A DNA stretch of 5,296 nucleotides from JBMYTN01 sp049604415 (GTDB lineage Bacteria; Pseudomonadota; Alphaproteobacteria; Rhodospirillales; Rhodospirillaceae), in the NCBI GenBank assembly GCA_049604415.1, contig JBMYTN010000089.1:1-5296 (forward strand), given 5' to 3'. Position numbers and translations under genes: made by a program. Within the stretch, counting starts at the first letter, position 1, and every line of letters begins with the position of its first letter. Positions 1 to 4,939 of the stretch are shown here, in pieces. Under the pieces are notes generated by a model. That model had not been told where the DNA came from. It saw nothing but the letters and a program-made list of their open reading frames with translations, and did not search any database.

Positions 1-59
1 TCTTCGAACTCCTCTTCGGGCATGCGGATATGCCCGTCCTCCATAGATGGTCGGTTCAT
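1..59 (-). CDS. Start of small phage-associated protein, probable DUF6127 family (partial, runs off left edge)
   Basis: Reading leftwards from the ATG at 59-57 gives 19 complete codons, MNRPSMEDGHIRMPEEEFE, still open at the window edge. An AAGGAA ribosome binding site at 68-73 lies 8 bases before this ATG, which favours it over the internal Met codons at residues 6 and 13. The gene starts 30 bases after the tail tip gene stops, so it is probably co-transcribed with it. The acidic IRMPEEEFE stretch resembles, from memory, the beginning of DUF6127 proteins. These are short proteins of alphaproteobacterial prophages with a charged helical N-terminal half and a single C-terminal membrane segment, and their function is unknown. 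With only 19 residues the family call is tentative. The presence of a translated gene here is better supported than its identity. Confidence 0.5.
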   Translation of the reverse strand, partial: MNRPSMEDGHIRMPEEEFE

Positions 60-89
60 TTGTTCAGTTCCTTGATTTAGACGGTTGGT

Positions 90-2420
90 TTAGGCGGCGA
101 GATCAGCTTGATGAACTCGAGCATCTTCGGCGACGGCGGTAATTTCCACAATTTCGCCGCGCGGTTTGACGGCGATTACCCGGACCTTTGCGCCCCAGGC
201 TTCGCCCGCCCCGAAGGCGAAGTGGGTACGCTCTTCCGACGTGTCGGTGTAAGGGGTAAAACCCAACGCCTCCAAAAGGTGGGCCTTGCGGCTATCGCCA
301 TCGACGGCTTCGGCGGAGAACGGCCCGGCCAGCGATCCGTCGCGACGACGCAGGGCGATGTAATGGCCGAGATTTGGTTCCCAGGTGACAGGCTCGGAGA
401 GCGTCAGAACGTCTGCCTGTTCATCCCAATCCACGACCTCACCCCCTTGCCCCCAGTGAGGCATGTCGTGGGTGATGGCAACAAGGTCACCGTAGGTGGG
501 GATCATGCCCTCCAATTCCGTCGACCAAGACACCAATTTGCGCCGATATCGGTTGTCGGCGGCCATGTAGAGCCCTTCGCGGGCCGCTTGGGATTCGTTG
601 GTGCAACCGAACAGGATGACCTTGGCCGGCTTTTCGGCAGCGCTGTCGGGCAAGCTCGCCGTGATTTCATCCGGTTTCCAGGTGCGGGCGTTGAAGAACT
701 CGACGGTAACTGCGTCGGCGGTATCCTCGCCCGGCATGATGTACTGGATCTTGAACGAGCCCTTGGCGATGTTGCGGGGGCCGAACATGGCTACCGGCAA
801 AGTCTGCGCCGCATCCCGGAACAGGCGCACGATGCCGCCTTGGAGAACCGGCACGGCTCGTCCACAACGGGCGATCCGGGTCAGCGCTTCCCACACCGTC
901 ATAGCGCTGTCAAAAACACCGTCGAAATTATCGCCCCGCCCGGTCCAGATCTGGTCCAGTGCATGGAGCGCCAACAGGTCGATCCGACCATCCGACAGTC
1001 CTGCGCCGTAGGATGCCCGACCCGCATCTGCAAAGGCCCAGGCGATGGAACGAGTCGGCTGCGGCGCAGACCAGCCCGAAACCGGATCCCAAACCTGCAG
1101 CCTGCGAGTGACTACGCAGTTGATCATCCGGGACGAGCGCTGGGACAGGTTGTCGGTGGCCCGCATCTTGACCGCTAGCAGAGTCACGTCGCCGAACTCA
1201 GGCGTGCCCTCCAAATAAGCGCGGAGCGCACCCCAGCGCAGTTCGTGTCCCGCCCTGGACGAGGTGTCGATCGTGTCCAACCGGATCATCCGGACTTCGT
1301 AGCGGCCCGGTGCAACGGCATACTTGTAGCTAAGCCGGAGCGCGCTGTTGGTGGCCGCCGAGTAGCTTTCGGTGCCAAGCATCACCCAGTCGCCAACGGC
1401 CAGCCCGTCATCATCGATGGCTCGGGCTTGCACTTCCCACTGGGCGCTCCGGGTATCGAGCCCTCCGCCGTCATTAGCAAAATAGAGGCCTCGAGCGAAC
1501 ACCACGTCGATGCCGATATGACCCGCTGCGGTTTCTGCGGGATTGGCGGTGAAGGGTCCGATCCAGTCACCGCCGTCGCCGGTGCTGCGCAGTTCCTGAC
1601 CGGCGACCTCGGGCGCAGTGACCACGTCGGTCTCGAACAGGGTGACGACGCCACCAGGACCAACGACTTCCGTCTCAACCTCCTCAAAGGAGGCAATCGG
1701 CGTGTCCTCGATGCGGACCTGCTCCAAGTCATACTCGCCTTGGCCGATGACATGAAGCTGGAACAGGTACTGCTCGTTGCCGACGAACTCCTGATAGGGT
1801 TGGGTGGCAAGATCGGGGTAGATCAAGTGGCGGCCATAGAGAACCGGGATCGGCTGGCCGAGACGGGCCTCGTTTCCCTGGGCCGACAAGGAATAGGTGG
1901 GGCTGGGGGCCGGAGGCGCGCCGACCGATCCGAAGCTGAGCGACGGCACGGAAGGCTTGGGCGCAGGGACGACGGCGTTGATCAGCGCCATACCGGCGAA
2001 CGAAATGATCGCCCCGCCGATGGCCTGCTGCAGAACGCCAGCGCCAACACCAAGCGCGGCCCCAGCATTGGCGGAGATGCCCATGGCCGCGCCCAACGGA
2101 CCACCAAGGGCAAAGGACGCCACCATAACGGCGATGGAAAGCACAGTGCGCAGCGGGTTTTTGCCGCCCCCACCGCCTCCGCCACCGCCCTGGGGCAAAG
2201 TCACGAAGGCGACGACATCACCGTCGGAAATGACCGTGGAGGACCAATCGGCCCGCAGGACGGCCTTGCCGTTGTGCAGACAAATGGTCGGACGGTTGAA
2301 GTCGACAATGCCTTGATCGTCGAGCCACCCCCGCACGGTGACCGGGGCAAGTACCGGGCACACCTCGCGGTCCCGATCCGGACAGAACGGGTTGCGGACC
2401 ATGGTCACGGCGGCGAGCAT
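90..2420 (-). CDS. TipJ / lambda J-like phage tail tip (host specificity) protein, 776 aa
   Basis: Central tail tip protein that, by family, closes the distal end of a siphovirus tail and takes part in host contact and DNA passage. Residues about 8-75 look like a small beta-grasp region similar to lambda tail assembly protein I (NGKAVLRADW, then DGDVVAFVTLPQ). A run of nine glycines (78-86) and a long hydrophobic Gly/Ala-rich stretch (about 90-151) follow. The tail-tip core begins near LGQPIPVLYG (187-196). A Phage-tail_3-like region (about 480-640) contains VTVEFFN and TWKPDEI. The protein ends in AEDARVHQAD, close to the usual end of short TipJ proteins. The start at 2420 shares its A with the peptidase stop (TGATG) and has GGGGA upstream; the frame stays open upstream, but there it overlaps the peptidase gene. 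Lambda J is about 1130 residues, so the C-terminal fibronectin and receptor-binding parts are absent here. Confidence 0.9.
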   Translation of the reverse strand: MLAAVTMVRNPFCPDRDREVCPVLAPVTVRGWLDDQGIVDFNRPTICLHNGKAVLRADWSSTVISDGDVVAFVTLPQGGGGGGGGGKNPLRTVLSIAVMVASFALGGPLGAAMGISANAGAALGVGAGVLQQAIGGAIISFAGMALINAVVPAPKPSVPSLSFGSVGAPPAPSPTYSLSAQGNEARLGQPIPVLYGRHLIYPDLATQPYQEFVGNEQYLFQLHVIGQGEYDLEQVRIEDTPIASFEEVETEVVGPGGVVTLFETDVVTAPEVAGQELRSTGDGGDWIGPFTANPAETAAGHIGIDVVFARGLYFANDGGGLDTRSAQWEVQARAIDDDGLAVGDWVMLGTESYSAATNSALRLSYKYAVAPGRYEVRMIRLDTIDTSSRAGHELRWGALRAYLEGTPEFGDVTLLAVKMRATDNLSQRSSRMINCVVTRRLQVWDPVSGWSAPQPTRSIAWAFADAGRASYGAGLSDGRIDLLALHALDQIWTGRGDNFDGVFDSAMTVWEALTRIARCGRAVPVLQGGIVRLFRDAAQTLPVAMFGPRNIAKGSFKIQYIMPGEDTADAVTVEFFNARTWKPDEITASLPDSAAEKPAKVILFGCTNESQAAREGLYMAADNRYRRKLVSWSTELEGMIPTYGDLVAITHDMPHWGQGGEVVDWDEQADVLTLSEPVTWEPNLGHYIALRRRDGSLAGPFSAEAVDGDSRKAHLLEALGFTPYTDTSEERTHFAFGAGEAWGAKVRVIAVKPRGEIVEITAVAEDARVHQADLAA

Positions 2421-2821
2421 CAATTTTCCCCGGTGAAACGGTAATAGCCTTCGATGCGCCAGCCGTTGGCAGCTAGCGCAGCGACGCTCTGGAACGCCAC
2501 ACCGGCCTCTTGGGCGCAGTGCAGGACTCCACCACCGTCCACATCCAGCCAAACGCCGACATGGATCGGGTAGCGGGCCTGGCGCATGAGCACGCAGTCG
2601 CCCTCGGCGGGAACATCGACCAGCGCCCAGCGTTTCCGTTCCGGGTGGTCGCGGAAGTCTCGGGCAATGGTGAGCAGGTCCTCGGGATTGGCGATAGACG
2701 GCAAGTTCCGACCGAAGTGCCGCTTCTGAACCAGGCAGACGAATGCCCAGCAATGGAACGCATCCGGGCCTTCCCCCGTGGCGGACCACGGCAGGCCGAT
2801 GTAGTTCTCTGCCCAGTGCAT
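2420..2821 (-). CDS. NlpC/P60-family phage cell wall peptidase (tail-associated), 133 aa
   Basis: Probable papain-like cysteine peptidase of the NlpC/P60 (C40) superfamily, matching the small phage cell-wall peptidases found just before TipJ genes. By family it cleaves peptide stems of peptidoglycan during DNA injection. Visible motifs: YIGLPW (7-12); GPDAFHCWAFV, with likely nucleophile Cys24; HVGVWLD, with likely catalytic His87; and VLHC, with His101 as a possible third residue. The usual Asp before the Cys-Trp is His here. The ATG at 2821 is chosen because AGGA lies 9 bases upstream (2831-2834) and homology-like sequence begins there. The frame stays open to a TTG at 2926, but that extension has no ribosome binding site and crosses AT-rich DNA. 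The stop overlaps the tail tip start by one base, implying translational coupling. The gene is separated from the upstream tail genes by the opposite-strand pair. Confidence 0.88.
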   Translation of the reverse strand: MHWAENYIGLPWSATGEGPDAFHCWAFVCLVQKRHFGRNLPSIANPEDLLTIARDFRDHPERKRWALVDVPAEGDCVLMRQARYPIHVGVWLDVDGGGVLHCAQEAGVAFQSVAALAANGWRIEGYYRFTGEN

Positions 2822-2919
2822 GAAGAGAATTCCTGTAAGGGAGCCTACCCTCTGAGGGATGGCCCGAAAGGCATCAAGATGTTGTGTTCTTAATTCCGAA
2901 TATTCCGCTACATATAGAC

Positions 2920-2936
2920 AATTCAATCACTGAATT
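2920..2936. repeat. Inverted repeat AATTCA-N5-TGAATT (possible operator half-site pair)
   Basis: Two perfect 6-base arms, AATTCA (2920-2925) and TGAATT (2931-2936), are separated by five bases. The ATTCAAT half-site is the same as in the palindrome at 2999-3012, about 75 bases away. The repeat lies in the probable leader of the leftward transcript, so it could be a secondary operator or merely a weak AU stem. AT-rich DNA makes short repeats of this kind fairly likely by chance. Confidence 0.3.
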
Positions 2937-2994
2937 TGTGGCATTTCCGCAACAAAATGGATAAAAACCCACCCCGAAAAACGCCGAATTATTC

Positions 2995-3023
2995 TTTATA
3001 TTCAATTGAATAACGGGACTCAA
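2995..3023 (-). promoter_or_regulatory. Leftward sigma70-like promoter towards peptidase/tail tip genes
   Basis: Read on the minus strand, TTGAGT (3023-3018) is followed by a 17-base spacer and TATAAA (3000-2995). These match 4/6 and 5/6 of the sigma70 consensus at ideal spacing. Transcription would begin near 2988 and leave a leader of about 167 bases before the peptidase ATG. Such a promoter would restore expression of the two tail genes cut off from the upstream operon by the opposite-strand pair. The surrounding DNA is AT-rich, so a chance match is possible. Confidence 0.45.
2999..3012. promoter_or_regulatory. Perfect 14-bp palindrome TATTCAATTGAATA, candidate operator
   Basis: TATTCAATTGAATA reads the same on both strands without mismatch or spacer. 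It lies in the spacer of the leftward promoter and overlaps the first bases of its -10, and it ends 12 bases before the -35 of the rightward promoter. A dimeric repressor bound here would be expected to block leftward transcription. No regulator gene is in the window, so the binding protein is unknown. Confidence 0.4.
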
Positions 3024-3024
3024 A

Positions 3025-3054
3025 TTGGACGCACCCCCGCCACTGAAGTAGAAT
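3025..3054 (+). promoter_or_regulatory. Rightward sigma70-like promoter for the HIRAN gene pair
   Basis: TTGGAC (3025-3030) is followed by 18 bases and TAGAAT (3049-3054), a 5/6 match to the -10 consensus. The start site would fall near 3061, giving a leader of about 34 bases with GAGAGG at 3080-3085 as ribosome binding site. Its -35 is one base away from the -35 of the leftward promoter, so the two polymerases would probably compete. Confidence 0.5.
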
Positions 3055-3094
3055 ACGACATGGATGCAAATGTTTTACTGAGAGGTTCACCACC

Positions 3095-3493
3095 ATGGAA
3101 CTCCTGCAGTCGCGCCGCGCCCTGCTTACCGGTGGTTTGGCCGGCATCATTTCTCTTGGTTTTCTCGCTCGTCCTTCCAAAGCAAAGCCGGCGGAAGTGA
3201 TGATCCTCAGAACCTATGCCGGTGCCGTGGGACTGAAAAACCGCGACCTGCACGATCAGTTGCCCATCGGCACGCCGCTGCGTCTTCAACTCGATCTCCA
3301 GCGCTATGATGAGCCCATTTTCGCGATCGATGTTTTCACCGAAAACGGTGAGGCACTGGGGTGCTTGCCGCCAGATCGTGTCGAGCCCGTTGCCCGTTTG
3401 ATGATGGCCGGTCAGAAAGTGACTGCCCGAGTGGGAGCACCTTGGAAACGGCGATGGGCCAACCTCGACGTCCACGTATTCTTGGAGGCATGA
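3095..3493 (+). CDS. Stand-alone HIRAN-domain protein with a twin-arginine signal-like N-terminus, 132 aa
   Basis: Residues about 34-131 fit the HIRAN fold: AEVMILRTYAG at the start, ID/NG in the centre, then EALGCLPPDRVEPVARLMMAG and QKVTARVG (86-113). HIRAN domains are best known from HLTF/Rad5-type remodelers, where they bind DNA ends, and they also occur alone in bacteria and phages. The N-terminus is unexpected. S6-R7-R8-A-L-L is followed by a hydrophobic stretch (about 9-25) and a possible signal peptidase site after PSKA (27-30), which looks like a Tat or Sec signal peptide. If exported, the protein would act outside the cytoplasm and DNA binding would be doubtful. The ATG at 3095 has GAGAGG nine bases upstream. 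A GTG-ATG pair at 3197-3202 would give a signal-less form. The canonical Asn-Pro-Tyr-Asp motif appears here as RYDEP. The role in the phage is unknown. Confidence 0.75.
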   Translation: MELLQSRRALLTGGLAGIISLGFLARPSKAKPAEVMILRTYAGAVGLKNRDLHDQLPIGTPLRLQLDLQRYDEPIFAIDVFTENGEALGCLPPDRVEPVARLMMAGQKVTARVGAPWKRRWANLDVHVFLEA

Positions 3494-3495
3494 CG

Positions 3496-3966
3496 ATGGC
3501 GGAAACCGCGTCTTCATACGGACCAGAGGCCATCAAGGTTCTAAGACTGCCGAATGACACCTTGAGACAAAAGCTCCTCGAGACGTATCGAGAGCACCTT
3601 GCAATCGGGCCGGGGCCAGCCTGGGAGGCCGCCTTGGAGGAACTGCGTCCCCATTGCCCTGACGTGAGCGAGAAAGGGCTCCACAAAACCCTACTTATGT
3701 CGCTCAGCTATTTTTGCGGCATGTGGGAGTACAAAACCAACGGTGCGCCGCCAAATCCGATGTCTGGGTACCCCTGCATGCTCTCTAACTGGTTGTACTG
3801 GCACACTCGTGACGCTGCGCAGCATTTCGGGATAGGCGTTGACGACTTGGTGTCACGGATTGTTGCCGTCTGGATGGATCATGCCTGCAATATGGATGGA
3901 ATCCCGTATGATCAGATTCCGGTTCCTGCCGAGAGAATTGAAATCGCCGACAACTGGTGCATTTAA
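3496..3966 (+). CDS. Unrecognised 156-aa protein, second gene of the HIRAN moron
   Basis: I do not recognise this protein. It begins MAETASSYGPEAIKVLRLP and appears soluble and mostly helical, with no signal peptide or clear membrane segment. It has five cysteines (54, 74, 94, 131, 155), several histidines, a Trp/Tyr-rich centre (MWEYK 76-80; NWLYWHTRD 98-106) and a WMDHACNMDG stretch (126-135). The Cys and His residues do not form an obvious zinc-finger spacing. The start at 3496 is chosen because GGAGG at 3484-3488, inside the last codons of the HIRAN gene, lies 7 bases before it. The ATG at 3490 overlaps the HIRAN stop but would be only one base from that site. The arrangement implies co-transcription and translational coupling with the HIRAN protein, so the two probably work together. 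It ends 22 bases from the convergent DUF1833 gene. Base composition is about 50% GC in the sampled blocks, unlike the tail genes. Confidence 0.72.
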   Translation: MAETASSYGPEAIKVLRLPNDTLRQKLLETYREHLAIGPGPAWEAALEELRPHCPDVSEKGLHKTLLMSLSYFCGMWEYKTNGAPPNPMSGYPCMLSNWLYWHTRDAAQHFGIGVDDLVSRIVAVWMDHACNMDGIPYDQIPVPAERIEIADNWCI

Positions 3967-3988
3967 GCGATAGCCAAACGAAGTCAAC

Positions 3989-4531
3989 TTATCGGGTCAA
4001 CCCAGGAAAGCGTTTCGCTGTGTAGGTTTCGCTCGGAAAAGTCTTATTGCCGATGTCGAGCATCCGCGCCCGCCCGGTCACCTGGAGCGCGTTGGCCTCG
4101 ACCTCTGTCAAAACCAGGGTGATCGGCGGATCCATCTGTGGCCCTTCCAGATCGGTGGAGAGATAGGGCCGATAGGTGATCTCGATCTTGTCCTGGGAAA
4201 CGGCTGCCGCATCCAGATGGCGAACGATCTCACGGGAGACATTGTCGAGCGTCACTGTGATCTCGGGTACCGGCGCGGTGTCGATGGGGGGAAGTGACAG
4301 ATCGAAGGCTAGCGCCACGAAGGTCACCATCTCCCCGCCGTCGATCGGCGCAGAGGGCTCCAAGCGAGCGGTCAGATCCCGATGGTCCCTTACCACGCGG
4401 ATGGCAGTCGGGTTGCCGTCGTCATCTTCAAATGCCGGGTGGCGGAGTTCCAGCGTATGCAAGATCACCACGTCCGACGGCGCAGCGGCATAGGCTTCCT
4501 TGATGGCCTGGCTGAGGGTTGGATCAGGCAT
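3989..4531 (-). CDS. DUF1833-family phage tail protein, 180 aa
   Basis: The sequence carries the conserved blocks I associate with DUF1833: a helical N-terminus (SQAIKEAYAAAPSD), LELRHPAF (27-34), AIRVVRDHRDLTA, TLDNVSREI (94-102), EITYRPYLS (117-125), GPQMDPP (130-136) and a closing RFPGL (174-178). The family occurs in phage tail modules near NlpC/P60 and TipJ genes and is thought to be structural, near the tail hub or distal tail, though its exact role is not settled. Length is close to the family norm and the final motif is intact, so the gene appears complete. The start at 4531 overlaps the previous gene's stop by 8 bases. An in-frame ATG at 4540 is a possible alternative, and neither has a strong ribosome binding site. 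The gene would be translated by coupling with the 134-residue protein before it. Its transcript would run into the opposite-strand pair. Confidence 0.82.
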   Translation of the reverse strand: MPDPTLSQAIKEAYAAAPSDVVILHTLELRHPAFEDDDGNPTAIRVVRDHRDLTARLEPSAPIDGGEMVTFVALAFDLSLPPIDTAPVPEITVTLDNVSREIVRHLDAAAVSQDKIEITYRPYLSTDLEGPQMDPPITLVLTEVEANALQVTGRARMLDIGNKTFPSETYTAKRFPGLTR

Positions 4532-4928
4532 CGCCACCATCCAAAGTGGATGGCTTCGGATGCGCTGCCTTAATGTCATCACTCCACTGGATCAAGTCGA
4601 TCGCATCTTGGTCGAGATCAATGCCTCCGTTCGACGCCGACTTAAGGCCTTTGATGATGGCATCCAATTGGTCTCCCACCGCCCGCTCCTGAAAGGCCAG
4701 CAGGCGCTCTTCCCGATATCGGTTGGCGAGGATTTCCTGGGCAAGCTGCAGACGCAGGGCATTGAACTCGGTGGCAGTAGGTTCGTTAGCGCCATCAGGC
4801 CATACGAGCTCCTCCACACCTCCCGCACCTGCCTGGGTGCTGACAACGGCAACGCCCGGAAAAAAGCGTTCAATGACTTTCCAGCCCGGCAGTGCTTTTG
4901 CCAGATTTTTTGCTTCGGTTGTGGCCAT
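4524..4928 (-). CDS. Phage tail-region protein with GDQLDAI/HPKP signature (possible tail assembly chaperone), 134 aa
   Basis: The C-terminal half has the pattern seen in many small phage proteins near tail fibre genes. A charged helix (about 58-82) leads into AVGDQLDAIIKG (83-94), then, after a variable linker, IQWSDDIKAAHPKP (113-126). The motif is shared by XkdW-like and similar tail-associated proteins of unproven function; by position they may help assemble fibres or form part of them. The N-terminal half (residues 1-57) is not recognised, but contains WKVIERFFPG and VVSTQAGAGG. The ATG at 4928 is preceded by a strong GGAGG (4934-4938) at 5-base spacing. It starts 11 bases after the fibre-like gene ends and overlaps the DUF1833 start, so all three are probably one operon. 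Confident as a gene, less so as to function. Confidence 0.75.
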   Translation of the reverse strand: MATTEAKNLAKALPGWKVIERFFPGVAVVSTQAGAGGVEELVWPDGANEPTATEFNALRLQLAQEILANRYREERLLAFQERAVGDQLDAIIKGLKSASNGGIDLDQDAIDLIQWSDDIKAAHPKPSTLDGGDA

Positions 4929-4933
4929 GATTA

Positions 4934-4938
4934 CCTCC
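4934..4938 (-). promoter_or_regulatory. Strong ribosome binding site GGAGG for the 134-aa gene
   Basis: On the minus strand AGGGAGGTAATC precedes the ATG, with GGAGG five bases upstream. It lies immediately after the stop codon (4942-4940) of the preceding gene and fixes the start at 4928. Confidence 0.7.
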
Positions 4939-4939
4939 C

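Larger units (their letters stand above)
2822..3988 (+). other. Moron-like insertion: AT-rich control region plus two opposite-strand genes inside the tail operon
   Basis: The segment separates the DUF1833 gene from the NlpC/P60 gene, two partners that in related tail modules usually sit close together on one strand. It carries two plus-strand genes, a 273-base AT-rich leader with promoter-like elements, and only 22 bases between the last moron stop and the convergent DUF1833 stop. Sampled 60-base blocks are about 50-53% GC in the genes and 33-38% at 2881-3000, against about 62-73% in the tail genes. No integrase, transposase or clear flanking direct repeat is visible, so this is called a moron rather than an insertion sequence. 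I found no hairpin with a T-run at either end that would act as an intrinsic terminator. Confidence 0.65.

Noticed and set aside
542..553. Shared 12-mer CGATATCGGTTG also near 4714
   Set aside because: Both copies encode the same short Asn-Arg-Tyr-Arg stretch in unrelated proteins; a single short match with no flanking similarity is coincidence.
108..1178. Long open frame on the plus strand opposite the tail tip gene
   Set aside because: It lies wholly antisense to a well-supported gene, has no recognisable domain, and reflects the high GC content.
1245..2444. 399-codon open frame on the plus strand
   Set aside because: Antisense shadow of the tail tip gene; its Arg/Gly/Asp-rich composition is typical of shadow frames and no family is seen.
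2421..2789. Upstream extension of the tail tip reading frame across the peptidase gene
   Set aside because: The extension is Arg/Pro-rich shadow sequence; the ATG at 2420 overlapping the peptidase stop is the natural start.
2843..2863. Hairpin CCC TC/GAGGG with flanking paired bases, considered as terminator
   Set aside because: Only five contiguous pairs around a tiny loop and no T-run on either strand; at most weak leader structure before the peptidase gene.
2822..2926. N-terminal extension of the peptidase from a TTG start
   Set aside because: No ribosome binding site, AT-rich noncoding-like DNA, and the peptidase homology begins at the ATG at 2821 with AGGA nine bases upstream.
3361..3495. 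Longer start for the 156-residue protein inside the HIRAN gene
   Set aside because: It would overlap most of the C-terminal half of the HIRAN gene; GGAGG at 3484-3488 correctly spaced before 3496 decides the start.
3967..3988. Searched for a bidirectional terminator between the convergent stops
   Set aside because: The only symmetry is AAGT-CA-ACTT and, just right of it, GGGT-CA-ACCC; both are too short to form stable hairpins and lack T-runs.
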